Positions 27,143 through 36,293 are shown, counted from the stretch's first letter. The stretch is DNA of 64,000 bases from Rhodobacteraceae bacterium M385 (GCA_025141835.1 CP081102.1:372001-436000); one strand, 5' to 3'. A program made the numbers and translations. Notes: a model not told the origin generated them from the sequence alone.

Positions 27143-27631
27143 TCAGATCGCGGCAAGAAGCGATTCACCGCCGGAGACCTCGCAAACGCCGGGGCCTTCT
27201 TCGACGTGTAGCACCTTTACGACACCGTCTTCCGCATAGAGCGCGTAGCGGCGGGACCGCTCGATCAGGCCCGCGGCTTCCGCCGTCCAGTTCATGCCGA
27301 TGGCTTTGGTGAACTCAGTCGCCGCATCGCCAAGCATCGCGATACCCGCATCGGTCGCGCCGGTGTCTTTGCCCCAGGCATCCATCACGAAGGGATCGTT
27401 GACGGACAGGCAGATAACCTCGTCCACGCCTTTGGCTTTGAACCCATCCATCGACCGGATGAAGCTAGGCACATGGGCGGTAGAGCAAGTGCCGGTGTAA
27501 GCGCCCGGAAGGCCGAAGATCGCAACTTTGCGGCCCTTGGTCAGCGTGTCCATCTGAACTTGTTCGGGGCCTTCGGCGCCAAGGCGCAGAACGGTCGCAT
27601 TGGGCAGAGTGTCGCCTGTGGAAAGTGTCAT
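27143..27631 (-). CDS. Peroxiredoxin, Prx5 family
   Basis: A 162-residue thiol peroxidase. The peroxidatic-cysteine motif reads FGLPGAYTGTCSTAHVPSF, the Prx5 pattern PGAxTxxCS. The later block VICLSVNDPFVMDAWGKDTG is also typical, and a second cysteine lies in EEGPGVCEVSG near the C-terminus, as in atypical two-cysteine enzymes. It reduces hydrogen peroxide and alkyl hydroperoxides. GGGAGA precedes the ATG at 27631. It is divergent from the FAD reductase across about 80 bases. Confidence 0.93.
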   Translation of the reverse strand: MTLSTGDTLPNATVLRLGAEGPEQVQMDTLTKGRKVAIFGLPGAYTGTCSTAHVPSFIRSMDGFKAKGVDEVICLSVNDPFVMDAWGKDTGATDAGIAMLGDAATEFTKAIGMNWTAEAAGLIERSRRYALYAEDGVVKVLHVEEGPGVCEVSGGESLLAAI

Positions 27632-27712
27632 TAGTACGTCTCCCGTGGTTGAACGTTTCATGTCCTCGCATATAGGGTCTGCGGTGTTGAGGGCCAGCAG
27701 GGAAAAGACGTC

Positions 27713-28921
27713 ATGGATAAGATTATCGTCATCGGGGCGGGGCAGGCGGGTGCGTCTTGCGTAGCGAAACTGCGTGCCGAAGGCTTTGACGGGGCGATTA
27801 CGCTCATCGGTGATGAACCTGTGCCACCCTATCAACGTCCTCCGCTGTCCAAGGCTTATTTGCTTGGCGAAATGGCGCTAGAGCGGCTCTTTCTGCGGCC
27901 AGAGGCGTGGTATGCCGACAACGATATAACTCTGCGTTTGGGGGCCAGCGTGGACGCGATTGATGCGTCTGCCAAGACCGTGACGGTGGACGGCGAAGCG
28001 CTGCCTTATGATGCGCTGGTTCTTGCCACAGGCTCTACCCCGCGCCGCTTGCCTGCGGCCATTGGCGGGGATCTGGGCGGGGTCCATGTGGTGCGGACGC
28101 TGGCCGACGTCGATAAGATGGAGCCCGAGGTGACCGAGGGCCGCCGCGCCTTGATCGTGGGCGGCGGCTACATCGGCCTGGAGGCTGCCGCCGTGGCCCG
28201 CAAGCGCGGGATGGACGTGACCTTGATCGAGGCTTCGCCACGTATCCTTGGCCGTGTCGCGGCACCTGAAACCGCCGACTACTTCCGCGACCTTCACACC
28301 GCCCGCGGCGTGCGCATTCTGGAAGGCGTAGGGCTGGAAAGCCTGAGCGGCGACAATGGCCGCGTGGTCGGTGCGCGGCTCGCCAACGGCGAAGATATTC
28401 CCTGCGATCTGGTGATTGCCGGGATCGGCATTGTCCCCAATGATGGCCCCGCGCAGATGGCGGGCGTCACGCTGGATAACGGCATAGCCACCGACATTCA
28501 GGGTCGCACCTCGGACCCCAGTATTTGGGCTGCCGGCGATTGCGCCTCGCTTCCGTTCCGGGGCAACCGCATTCGGTTGGAAAGCGTTCAAAACGCGATT
28601 GATCAGGCCGAGGTGGTGGCCAAAAACATACTTGGTGCGAATGAAGATTACGTGCCGCACCCGTGGTTCTGGTCGGATCAATACGACGTGAAACTGCAAA
28701 TCGGCGGGCTCAACACCGGGTACGACCGCGTGGTCGTGCGCGATGGCGGCACGATGCGGTCCCATTGGTATTACGCAGGTGACACGTTGCTGGCCGTCGA
28801 TGCCATGAACGACCCTCGCGGCTACATGATTGGCAAGCGTTTGATCGAGGCCGGAAAATCTCCCGCCGCTGAGATTATTGCAGACCCCGAAAGCGACCTG
28901 AAACCGCTGTTAAAAGCATGA
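27713..28921 (+). CDS. NAD(P)H:ferredoxin/rubredoxin-type FAD reductase
   Basis: A 402-residue FAD/NAD(P)-dependent reductase. The FAD-binding motif is IIVIGAGQAGASCVAKLR, the NAD-binding motif LIVGGGYIGLEAAAVARKRG, and the flavin aspartate is in SIWAAGDCASLPF. PPYQRPPLSKAYLLGE and WFWSDQYDVKLQIGGL place it in the ferredoxin-reductase family serving P450 or Rieske oxygenases (rhodocoxin reductase, ThcD-like). No oxygenase or ferredoxin gene is adjacent, so the redox partner is unknown. It is followed closely by rsmD. Confidence 0.9.
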   Translation: MDKIIVIGAGQAGASCVAKLRAEGFDGAITLIGDEPVPPYQRPPLSKAYLLGEMALERLFLRPEAWYADNDITLRLGASVDAIDASAKTVTVDGEALPYDALVLATGSTPRRLPAAIGGDLGGVHVVRTLADVDKMEPEVTEGRRALIVGGGYIGLEAAAVARKRGMDVTLIEASPRILGRVAAPETADYFRDLHTARGVRILEGVGLESLSGDNGRVVGARLANGEDIPCDLVIAGIGIVPNDGPAQMAGVTLDNGIATDIQGRTSDPSIWAAGDCASLPFRGNRIRLESVQNAIDQAEVVAKNILGANEDYVPHPWFWSDQYDVKLQIGGLNTGYDRVVVRDGGTMRSHWYYAGDTLLAVDAMNDPRGYMIGKRLIEAGKSPAAEIIADPESDLKPLLKA

Positions 28922-28931
28922 GAGCCGCACC

Positions 28932-29492
28932 ATGAGGATCGTTGGCGGCCGTTTGCGCGGCAAGAAACTGGCCGATGTGGGCGCTGGCGATGCGGCGGCG
29001 CATCTGCGCCCCACCACGGACCGGGTGCGCGAAAGCCTGTTCAATCTGCTGACCAATGGCCGCAATGGCGATCTGGTGCGCGATGCCCGTGTGCTCGACC
29101 TGTTTGCGGGCACCGGCGCGTTGGGGTTGGAAGCGCTTAGCCGGGGCGCTGTGCAGGCAACCTTTGTAGATAGCGGCGCGGCCTCTCGGGCGCTTTTACG
29201 TGAAAACATTGCGCTGTGTTCCGCGCAGGGCATCACCAAGGTGTTCCGCACCGAGGTAGCCGATCTGGGGCCGGCCAAGGTGCCCGCCGATCTGGTGTTC
29301 CTCGACCCGCCCTATGGGCAGCGCTTGGGAGAGGCCGCGTTGGAAACCCTCCGGCAGACAGGCTGGCTCGCCCCCGGCGCAACGGTTGTTTGGGAGGAAA
29401 ACGCCCCGCCGATCATTCCTGCGGGCTTCTTGCTGCTCGATCAGCGGCGTTACGGTGCCACAACAATCTCACTCCTGAAAAATGACAGGTAA
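28932..29492 (+). CDS. rsmD: 16S rRNA (guanine(966)-N(2))-methyltransferase
   Basis: A 186-residue SAM-dependent N2-methyltransferase of 16S rRNA. RIVGGRLRGKKL opens the protein. TDRVRESLFNLL, VLDLFAGTGALGLEALSRGA (SAM motif I) and the catalytic LVFLDPPYGQRLGE follow in order. Length and motifs are normal. It follows the reductase by 10 bases and precedes the HAD gene by four, so a shared transcript is likely. Confidence 0.95.
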   Translation: MRIVGGRLRGKKLADVGAGDAAAHLRPTTDRVRESLFNLLTNGRNGDLVRDARVLDLFAGTGALGLEALSRGAVQATFVDSGAASRALLRENIALCSAQGITKVFRTEVADLGPAKVPADLVFLDPPYGQRLGEAALETLRQTGWLAPGATVVWEENAPPIIPAGFLLLDQRRYGATTISLLKNDR

Positions 29493-29496
29493 TTGA

Positions 29497-30153
29497 ATGC
29501 CTCCTGAACTGGTTATTTTCGATTGCGATGGCGTTCTGGTGGATAGCGAGCCGCTGTCGAACCAGACCATCACTGATGCGCTCGCTGACATGGGGATTCA
29601 GATGCCACTGGCCGAGGTCATGGGCATGTTCGTGGGCAAAAGCATGACCCAAGTGGCCGCCTCCGTGCGCGCCATGGGGGCGGCCATGCCGGGCACGGAC
29701 CGCGAATGGATCGACAGCATTTATGCCACCACCTACGCCCGTTTACGCGAAGGCGTGGACCCGATCCCCGGCGTAGTGTCGGTGCTGGATGCGCTTGATG
29801 CGGCGGGGGTGCCGTATTGCGTCGCGTCCAACGGATCAGATGAGAAAATGGACATCACCCTGGGCAACACCGGTATGGCGCAACGGTTTAAGGGCAAACG
29901 CTTTTCGGCCCACACCCTAGGGGTGTCTAAACCGGACCCGGAGTTGTTTTTCATCGCCGCCAAATACATGGGCGTCGCGCCGGGACGGGCCGTGGTGATC
30001 GAAGACAGCGGCGCAGGCGCATTGGGGGCGCAACGGGCCGGAATGCGCTGTTTCGGCTATGCTCCTGAAGGGGGCAGTGCGCTGGAAGAGGTCGGCGCAC
30101 AGGTCTTCCGTTCCATGGATGATCTACCAGCCCTGCTCGGATTGGCCGAGTAA
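29497..30153 (+). CDS. HAD-superfamily hydrolase (phosphatase/phosphoglucomutase-like)
   Basis: A 218-residue HAD subfamily I hydrolase. Motif I is VIFDCDGVLVDSEPLS, motif II lies at CVASNGSD, the lysine in LGVSKPDPELFF is motif III and VVIEDSGAGALGAQRAGM is motif IV. The cap domain is helical, as in GPH and beta-phosphoglucomutase relatives. It would act on a small sugar phosphate or similar; the substrate is unknown. Confidence 0.9.
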   Translation: MPPELVIFDCDGVLVDSEPLSNQTITDALADMGIQMPLAEVMGMFVGKSMTQVAASVRAMGAAMPGTDREWIDSIYATTYARLREGVDPIPGVVSVLDALDAAGVPYCVASNGSDEKMDITLGNTGMAQRFKGKRFSAHTLGVSKPDPELFFIAAKYMGVAPGRAVVIEDSGAGALGAQRAGMRCFGYAPEGGSALEEVGAQVFRSMDDLPALLGLAE

Positions 30154-30256
30154 TCCACAATATCTTGCCGCTCCGGGTCTTGTTTACCGAATCTCAATAT
30201 GGGACGTTCAGCCTGAACCGAGCATTTATATAAAAACCGACAGGCTGCCCCTAACG

Positions 30257-32314
30257 ATGTTGGTCGAACACCCCGACACATGCGCTCTTCTGAAAGCCAC
30301 CTTCGGCTTTGATGATTTCCGCCCCGGTCAGGCAGAGATCGTAGAGGCTGTGGCATCGGGCAAGGATGTGTTGGCGATCATGCCCACGGGTGGTGGTAAA
30401 TCCCTTTGCTTTCAACTGCCTGCGCTGATGCGCGACGGCGTGACTGTGGTGATCTCTCCGTTGATCGCCCTGATGCGCGACCAAGTGCGGGGCTTGCGCG
30501 AAGCAGGGGTTGAGGCGGGCGCTTTGACGTCCGGAAACACGCCCGAGGAAACCGATGCCGTATGGGCGGGACTAGAGGCCGGAACGCTGAAGCTCCTGTA
30601 CCTCGCGCCGGAACGGCTGGCGTCGTCGGGCACCGAGCGGATGTTGTCACGGGCAGGCGTGTCGATGATCGCCGTGGATGAGGCCCATTGCGTCAGCCAA
30701 TGGGGGCACGATTTCCGCCCTGATTACCTGCGTTTGGGCGCGTTGCGCCGCGCCCTCAACGTGCCGCTGGCCGCTTTCACAGCCACCGCCGATGCCGAAA
30801 CCCGAGCCGAGATTTGCGAGCGTCTTTTTGACGCCGCGCCGGACGTTTTCCTGCACGGGTTTGACCGCCCCAACCTGACGTTGGCGTTCGAGGTCAAGAA
30901 CCAGCCGCGCCAACAGATCCTGTCCTTCGCCGCCGCCCGAAAGGGGCAGTCGGGCATCGTCTATTGCGGCACCCGCGCCAAGACAGAAACGCTGGCCAAA
31001 GCGCTGCGCGACGAAGGCCACAGCGCCTGCCACTACCACGGTGGGATGGAGGCTGAGGATCGCCGCATCGTCGAGACTCGCTTTAACCAAGAAGATGGGT
31101 TGATCGTCTGCGCGACCGTGGCCTTCGGGATGGGCGTCGATAAGCCCGATATCCGTTGGGTCGCCCACGCCGATTTGCCCAAGTCGATCGAGGGCTATTA
31201 TCAGGAAATCGGCCGCGCGGGCCGTGATGGCGCCCCTGCCGACACGCTGACGCTTTACGGCCCCGACGACATCCGTTTCCGCCGTCAGCAGGTGGACGAA
31301 GGCCTCGCCCCGCCGGAACGCAAAACCGCCGATCACGCCCGCCTCAACGCGCTGCTTGGCTTGGCTGAAGCGCAGGGATGCCGCCGCAAGGTGTTGCTGT
31401 CCTACTTCGGCGATGCGTCCGAGGATTGCGGCAATTGCGACCTCTGCGCCAAGCCACCCGAGCTGTTCGATGCCTCGGTTGCCGTGCAAAAGGCGCTGTC
31501 GGTGATGCTGCGCACAGGCGAATATTTCGGGGCGGGCCACCTGATTGATGTGCTGCTCGGGGTGCAGAACGACAAGATTACACAGCGCGGCCATGATCGC
31601 CTGTCCACCTACGGCATCGGCACCGAGTTCGACAAGCGCGGCTGGCAGGCCGTGTTCCGCCAGATGATGGGCCGCGACCTTGTGCGCCCCGATCCAGAAC
31701 GGCACGGTGCCTTCCGCATGACCCAGGCCGCCCGCCCGATTTTGCGCGGCGAGGAAAGCATCACCCTGCGCAAAGACACCATCGCCAAGGCCCCCCGCCG
31801 CCCCGCCGTGAAGATGCTGGTGTCCGAGGAAGACGCGCCGCTAATGTCTGCTCTCAAAGCCAAACGGCGCGCGCTGGCCGAGGATGCCCGCGTGCCTGCC
31901 TATGTGATCTTCACCGATAAAACCCTGATCGAGATGGCCGAAAAACGCCCCGCAACCCTCGATGACATGGCCCGCATATCCGGTGTCGGGGCCACCAAGT
32001 TGGACCGCTACGGCACCGCGTTTCTACAGGTCATCACCGGCGACGCCCCCGAACCCGTCCACCCCGCCCGGCGCGCCCTTGCGGGCCGCGACGCGGGCGA
32101 TGTGTTTGATCGTCTGATGGAGGTCCAACAAGACCTGATGCGCGGCGACGATGGGGCGGGCAAATACCTGTCGGTAAACCACTCCACCCTGCGCAAAATA
32201 GCCGAGCGTAAGCCTGCCTCTGTCCATGACCTCTCGCGCATCGCGGGTATGGGGGAAAAACAAATCGACCGCTTTGGGGATGCCTTCCTCGATGTGCTCC
32301 GAGAGGCTGGATAA
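30257..32314 (+). CDS. recQ: ATP-dependent DNA helicase RecQ with two HRDC domains
   Basis: A 685-residue SF2 helicase. Motif 0/I is GFDDFRPGQ with IMPTGGGKSLCFQ, motif II AVDEAHCVSQWGHDFRP and motif VI YYQEIGRAGRDG. The zinc-binding module has Cys residues in GCRRK and EDCGNCDLC. The winged helix follows at about 400-510. The C-terminus then shows two successive HRDC-like repeats: LIEMAEKRPATLDDMARISG (about 555-595) and LRKIAERKPASVHDLSRIAG (about 640-680). Most RecQ have one HRDC. ATG 30257 is chosen; an in-frame extension to 30059 overlaps the HAD gene. Confidence 0.95.
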   Translation: MLVEHPDTCALLKATFGFDDFRPGQAEIVEAVASGKDVLAIMPTGGGKSLCFQLPALMRDGVTVVISPLIALMRDQVRGLREAGVEAGALTSGNTPEETDAVWAGLEAGTLKLLYLAPERLASSGTERMLSRAGVSMIAVDEAHCVSQWGHDFRPDYLRLGALRRALNVPLAAFTATADAETRAEICERLFDAAPDVFLHGFDRPNLTLAFEVKNQPRQQILSFAAARKGQSGIVYCGTRAKTETLAKALRDEGHSACHYHGGMEAEDRRIVETRFNQEDGLIVCATVAFGMGVDKPDIRWVAHADLPKSIEGYYQEIGRAGRDGAPADTLTLYGPDDIRFRRQQVDEGLAPPERKTADHARLNALLGLAEAQGCRRKVLLSYFGDASEDCGNCDLCAKPPELFDASVAVQKALSVMLRTGEYFGAGHLIDVLLGVQNDKITQRGHDRLSTYGIGTEFDKRGWQAVFRQMMGRDLVRPDPERHGAFRMTQAARPILRGEESITLRKDTIAKAPRRPAVKMLVSEEDAPLMSALKAKRRALAEDARVPAYVIFTDKTLIEMAEKRPATLDDMARISGVGATKLDRYGTAFLQVITGDAPEPVHPARRALAGRDAGDVFDRLMEVQQDLMRGDDGAGKYLSVNHSTLRKIAERKPASVHDLSRIAGMGEKQIDRFGDAFLDVLREAG

Positions 32315-32359
32315 AAGCCGTCCTCCGCCTATATCTAAAGCTCCAAAGGAGACCCGCCC

Positions 32360-33136
32360 ATGCTCACCGTGATTTCCCCCGCCAAGCGCCTCGATTGGGC
32401 GGCGCGTGACGTGCAGACAACCACGCCCGATTTCATGGATGACGCCGTGACTTTGGCGCGTGCCGCGAAGCGCCTCAGCCAAGCGGACCTGCGCAAACTG
32501 ATGGACATCAGCGCCGATCTCGCGAAACTCAACGCCGACCGTTTCAAAGCGTTCGAGACCGATGCCGAGGAAACCCGCCCTGCCGCTCTGGCCTTCGCGG
32601 GTGATACCTACACGGGGCTAGAGGCCACGAGCCTCGACGCTGATACGCTCACCTACGCCCAAGACCACCTGCGCATCCTGTCCGGCCTCTACGGCCTGCT
32701 GCGCCCGCTCGATGCGATCAAGCCCTACCGGCTGGAAATGGGCAGCCGCCTGAAAACCCGTAAAGGCCCCTCTCTCTATGCCTACTGGGGTCCCCGCTTG
32801 TCCGAGGCGCTGTACGCTCAAGCCCAAGCCGTGCAAACCGACACGCTTATCAACTGCGCCTCGGTGGAATATTTCTCTGCGGTCGATGAAAAAGCTCTCA
32901 AGCTCAACATCATCACCCCGCAATTCTACGAGGAAAAACCCGGCGGCCCCAAAATCGTCAGCTTCTTCGCCAAAAAAGCCCGTGGCGCGATGGCGCGTTT
33001 CATTCAGGAACGCCGCCTCAACGCCGCTTCCCAAATTCTCGAATTTGATACGGGCGGCTACACCCATGTCCCCGAACTCAGCACCGCAAATAGGCCCGCC
33101 TTCCTGCGCACAGAAGCGGCCCAGAAAGCCGCCTGA
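32360..33136 (+). CDS. yaaA: Peroxide stress protein YaaA
   Basis: A 258-residue protein of the YaaA/DUF328 family, which limits free iron and oxidative DNA damage in E. coli. It opens MLTVISPAKRLDW and carries LSGLYGLLRPLDAIKPYRLE, INCASVEYFSAVD and FIQERRLNAASQILEFDTGG, all family blocks. AAAGGAG lies eight bases before the ATG. It follows recQ by 45 bases, which makes a DNA-damage/oxidative-stress pairing plausible. Confidence 0.95.
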   Translation: MLTVISPAKRLDWAARDVQTTTPDFMDDAVTLARAAKRLSQADLRKLMDISADLAKLNADRFKAFETDAEETRPAALAFAGDTYTGLEATSLDADTLTYAQDHLRILSGLYGLLRPLDAIKPYRLEMGSRLKTRKGPSLYAYWGPRLSEALYAQAQAVQTDTLINCASVEYFSAVDEKALKLNIITPQFYEEKPGGPKIVSFFAKKARGAMARFIQERRLNAASQILEFDTGGYTHVPELSTANRPAFLRTEAAQKAA

Positions 33137-33181
33137 GCGCACCCGCTCCTTCATCTTGGCTTTACAACTCTCAGGGGGTCC

Positions 33182-33198
33182 GGGGGATGAAATCCCCC
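33182..33198. repeat. Short GC hairpin between yaaA and DUF1244 genes
   Basis: GGGGGAT and ATCCCCC form a 7-bp stem with a GAA loop in the convergent gap. There is no T-run. It resembles the GGGGGTCCGGGGG-type elements common between Rhodobacterales genes. Confidence 0.4.
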
Positions 33199-33211
33199 GC
33201 CGTTCCCGCCT

Positions 33212-33508
33212 TCAGTGATCGGGCTTGTTCACCTCAAACGCCGCCTTTTGCGCATCAGTGGCGTCGAGCTGGTACTTCGCTTTCCACTCGGCAAAGGGCA
33301 TCCCGTACACAATTTCCCTGGCCGCATCCTTATCCATCTCGACGCCGCGCTCTGCGGCCTCTTCCTGGTACCAACGGCTCAGGCAGTTCCGGCAAAACCC
33401 CGTCAGGTTCATCATGTCGATGTTCTGCACATCCTTGCGGCTGTCCAGATGCGCCAACAGGCGGCGGAAGGCGGCGGCTTCTAGCTCGGTGGTGGTAGGC
33501 TCGCTCAT
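33212..33508 (-). CDS. DUF1244 family protein
   Basis: A 98-residue small protein with the hallmark LTGFCRNCLSRWY and EAAAERGVEMD, then YGMPFAEWKAKYQ. The family is widespread in proteobacteria and structurally characterised, but I know of no assigned function. The CxxC in FCRNC could be redox-active or metal-binding, which is an inference. AGGAG precedes the ATG. It lies 22 bases downstream of the N-formylglutamate amidohydrolase gene and is probably co-transcribed with it. Confidence 0.9.
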   Translation of the reverse strand: MSEPTTTELEAAAFRRLLAHLDSRKDVQNIDMMNLTGFCRNCLSRWYQEEAAERGVEMDKDAAREIVYGMPFAEWKAKYQLDATDAQKAAFEVNKPDH

Positions 33509-33530
33509 ATCATCACTCCTGTTCTTTCCG

Positions 33531-34268
33531 TCATAGATCAGCACTGCGCACGGTGGCTTCAAGATGCGCGGCCAAACGCGCGCCCCATGCGACCTGATCT
33601 TCTTCTTTTTCAATCAGATCGTTACGCACTTCGATCAACACATGCACATGCCCCGTTTTCACAGCGTGGCGGTCCAACGCGTCGCCGGGCAGATGGCCGA
33701 CGTAGGGCTCATTGTCGCCCACGCACAGGTCATCCTCGTCGCGCAGCCGCGCCAGAAACGGATAGGCCAGCCGCGTGTCGCTCGCGTAAAGCACCGCCAC
33801 GTGCCAGGGCCGCGGTTCGCGCCCGCGTAGTTGCGGTGTGAAGCTGTGGATCGACACGATCAAAGGCTTATCGCGTGCGGCAATTACTTCTGTCAGTGCC
33901 GCGTGATAGGGGCGATGAAATCGATCTAGGCGCCGCTCTAACTCCGTCTCAGATGCACCGCGATTGGCGGGAATGATTGAGCCGTCGTAGATTTGCATCA
34001 AAAGCGTTGGATCATTTTCGCCCCGGTTCGGGTCGATCACCAACCGAGAAAACCGCGATGCCACGACAGGGGCGGACAGCGCCTCACCCATCGCCTTCGC
34101 CACGCCCAATGCGCCCACATCATAGGCGATGTGACGGGCCATATCTTCGGGCGGAAGGCCAAGATCGCCGCCTGCCACGTCGTCGGGCACCCGATTGCTG
34201 GCGTGGTCGCAGGTCACAACCCACCGCCCGCCGTGTTCTGCGCCGAAAATCTCCACTGCGTCCGTCAT
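33531..34268 (-). CDS. N-formylglutamate amidohydrolase family protein
   Basis: A 245-residue member of the HutG-like amidohydrolase family. VVTCDHASNRVPDDVAGGDL carries the zinc-binding Asp-His. ASRFSRLVIDPNRGENDPTL and LIVSIHSFTPQLRG carry further metal and substrate residues, and VHVLIEVRNDLI is the late glutamate block. The family hydrolyses N-formyl-L-glutamate in histidine catabolism, but this short form is widespread outside hut operons. No hut gene lies here, so another N-acyl amino acid is possible. Confidence 0.88.
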   Translation of the reverse strand: MTDAVEIFGAEHGGRWVVTCDHASNRVPDDVAGGDLGLPPEDMARHIAYDVGALGVAKAMGEALSAPVVASRFSRLVIDPNRGENDPTLLMQIYDGSIIPANRGASETELERRLDRFHRPYHAALTEVIAARDKPLIVSIHSFTPQLRGREPRPWHVAVLYASDTRLAYPFLARLRDEDDLCVGDNEPYVGHLPGDALDRHAVKTGHVHVLIEVRNDLIEKEEDQVAWGARLAAHLEATVRSADL

Positions 34269-34398
34269 TCAATCTTCATCCAAACTTGCGAGACCCCACG
34301 GGTAAAACGGACTGCGGCCAAACGCCAGCGCTCTGCCCGGTTGTTTGAAGCTGCGTTTTGCGTCAATACGGGGCAACGGCGCGAATGATAGCGCAAAC

Positions 34399-34418
34399 AT
34401 CGCCTGATAAATGGCGAT
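34399..34418. promoter_or_regulatory. Inverted repeat upstream of pyk
   Basis: ATCGCC (34399-34404) and GGCGAT (34413-34418) with an 8-base AT-rich spacer lie 28 bases before the pyk ATG. It could be an operator or an mRNA hairpin near the ribosome-binding site (GAGGAC, GAAAGAG). The rest of the 177-base gap shows nothing clear. Confidence 0.25.
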
Positions 34419-34445
34419 CAACGTACGATAGAGGACGAAAGAGCC

Positions 34446-35894
34446 ATGAAACGCGACCGTAACGTCAAGATTGTAGCAACCCTTGGCCCTGCGTCAGATG
34501 ACTACAAGATGATCCGTGCCTTGCACGAGGCGGGCGCAGACGTGTTCCGCCTGAACATGTCTCACGGCGATCATTCGGAAATTGCAGTCCGTCACGGGAT
34601 CATCCGTCAGATCGAAGCGGATCTGGGCCAGCCCATCGCCATCCTTGCGGACCTTCAGGGCCCCAAGCTGCGCGTCGGCGTCTTCGACAATGACGAAGGC
34701 TATGATCTTGAGGTTGGCGGATCGTTCCGCATGGACCTTGATGATACGCCCGGCGACGCGACCCGTGTGCAGCTTCCCCATACCGAGATTTTCGCCGCCC
34801 TGGAGCCGGGTGCGCATCTGCTCATCAACGACGGCAAGATTCGCGTGAAAGTCGTCAAGTGCGGCAAAGATTTCGCCGATTGCGAAGTTATCGCGGGCGG
34901 GCGGATTTCCAACCGCAAGGGCGTGAACGTGCCTGACGTGGTGCTGCCTCTGGCGGCTCTGTCCGAGAAGGACCGCAAAGACCTCGAATTTGTGTGCGAA
35001 TTGGGCGTCGATTGGCTGGCGCTGTCGTTCGTGCAGCGCAAGGAAGACGTGGAAGAGGCGCGCAGCCTCGCCAAAGGCCGTGCGGCGATCCTGTCGAAGA
35101 TCGAGAAACCCTCGGCGGTGAAAAACTTTGACGAAATCCTTGATGCTTCTGACGGCATCATGGTTGCTCGTGGCGATCTGGGGGTAGAGCTTCCGGTTCA
35201 GAACGTGCCGCCGATCCAGAAACGTCTGGTGCGCAAATGCCGCCACGCGGCCAAGCCGGTGATCGTGGCGACACAGATGCTGGAAAGCATGATTGAATCG
35301 CCTATGCCCACTCGCGCCGAAGTCTCGGACGTGGCGGCCGCGATCTATGAAGGCGCTGACGCCATCATGCTCAGCGCCGAATCCGCCGCAGGCGATTTCC
35401 CGATCGAGGCCGTGACCACGATGAACAACGTGGCGGTTGAGGTCGAGAATGACACCACCTACCGCGAAGTGATTGAGGCCAGCCGTGGCGGCGAGAAAGA
35501 GACAGTGGCAGACGCTATCGTGTCCGCCGCCCGTGAAATCGCTGAAACGACGAACATTAAATTGATCTGTTGCTTCTCGGAATCCGGCTCCACCGCGGCG
35601 CTGACAGCGCGTGAGCGTCCCAATGTGCCAATCCTTGCCCTGACATCGCGGCAAGCTACTGCACGGCGGATGTGCCTGACCTGGGGCTGCCATTGCGTGA
35701 AAGTCGGCACCGTTGGCCGCTTTAAGGAAGCGGTCATCAACGCGGTGCGTGCGGCTACTTCTGAGGGGTTGGCCGAGAAGGACGACCAGATCGTTGTGAC
35801 AGCGGGCGTGCCTTTCGGGCAATCGGGCTCCACCAACATCCTGCGAATCGCCCCTTGTGATGAGCGTCTGATTTTCGCGTCCGAGCTGGAATGA
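34446..35894 (+). CDS. pyk: Pyruvate kinase
   Basis: A 482-residue glycolytic enzyme converting phosphoenolpyruvate and ADP to pyruvate and ATP. It carries VKIVATLGPASDDY, FRLNMSHGDH, ILADLQGPKLRVG, the active-site lysine in AILSKIEKPSA, GIMVARGDLGVELP and VATQMLESMIESPMPTRAEV. The C-terminal regulatory domain is complete. The stop overlaps the start of the next small gene (ATGA). Confidence 0.97.
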   Translation: MKRDRNVKIVATLGPASDDYKMIRALHEAGADVFRLNMSHGDHSEIAVRHGIIRQIEADLGQPIAILADLQGPKLRVGVFDNDEGYDLEVGGSFRMDLDDTPGDATRVQLPHTEIFAALEPGAHLLINDGKIRVKVVKCGKDFADCEVIAGGRISNRKGVNVPDVVLPLAALSEKDRKDLEFVCELGVDWLALSFVQRKEDVEEARSLAKGRAAILSKIEKPSAVKNFDEILDASDGIMVARGDLGVELPVQNVPPIQKRLVRKCRHAAKPVIVATQMLESMIESPMPTRAEVSDVAAAIYEGADAIMLSAESAAGDFPIEAVTTMNNVAVEVENDTTYREVIEASRGGEKETVADAIVSAAREIAETTNIKLICCFSESGSTAALTARERPNVPILALTSRQATARRMCLTWGCHCVKVGTVGRFKEAVINAVRAATSEGLAEKDDQIVVTAGVPFGQSGSTNILRIAPCDERLIFASELE

Positions 35895-36127
35895 CTGTTC
35901 CCGTCAGCGCAGATATTCTTCTGGTGATTGCAACCTTGGTCGGGATCTTGTCGCTCTCGTCCATCGTTGCGGCCTGGACGATGAAGCGCTGGCCGTTTGT
36001 GGCGTTGACCTCGTTTGCGATCGCCATTGGCCTTGGCGTCTATGTGCATATGAACGAGCCGGACGGCTTGCAGGCGGTGGATATCCCCAACGCCTTTATC
36101 ACCGTCGCGGCACGGGTGCTGAACTAG
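35891..36127 (+). CDS. Small two-helix membrane protein of unknown function
   Basis: A 78-residue protein with two hydrophobic segments (about 8-30 and 36-52) joined by a short basic loop (TMKRWP), and a polar C-terminus ending VAARVLN. It overlaps the pyk stop by four bases, so translation is coupled to pyruvate kinase. I do not recognise it. Similar small genes sit after pyk in related genomes, as far as I recall. Confidence 0.72.
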   Translation: MTVPVSADILLVIATLVGILSLSSIVAAWTMKRWPFVALTSFAIAIGLGVYVHMNEPDGLQAVDIPNAFITVAARVLN

Positions 36128-36293
36128 GCCAGATCTGCGAGTGTGGCGAAAAAGTTGATTTCGCCCCTGGCAGAAGGCTTTTGTCTTGCACGAAAGCGGA
36201 CTTCGTCCTAAATGACCGCTTCCTACGGTGCGTCCGGCCACAAACGGCATGCCGACGCGCGCCTGAACCACTCGAACAAGACAGGAGTTGGAA
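36128..36293 (+). promoter_or_regulatory. Leader region of rpmI-rplT with hairpins
   Basis: The 160-base gap holds a 7-bp hairpin GGCGAAA/TTTCGCC (36145-36165). A second has outer arms AAGCGG (36194-36199) and CCGCTT (36216-36221) around an inner GGAC/GTCC stem. In other bacteria L20 represses rpmI-rplT by binding its mRNA leader; a similar role here is inferred. AGGAG at 36283-36287 is the rpmI ribosome-binding site. Confidence 0.4.

Noticed and set aside
34494..35822. A 442-codon open frame antisense to pyk
   Set aside because: pyk is unambiguous on the plus strand, and the antisense translation has no recognisable domain.
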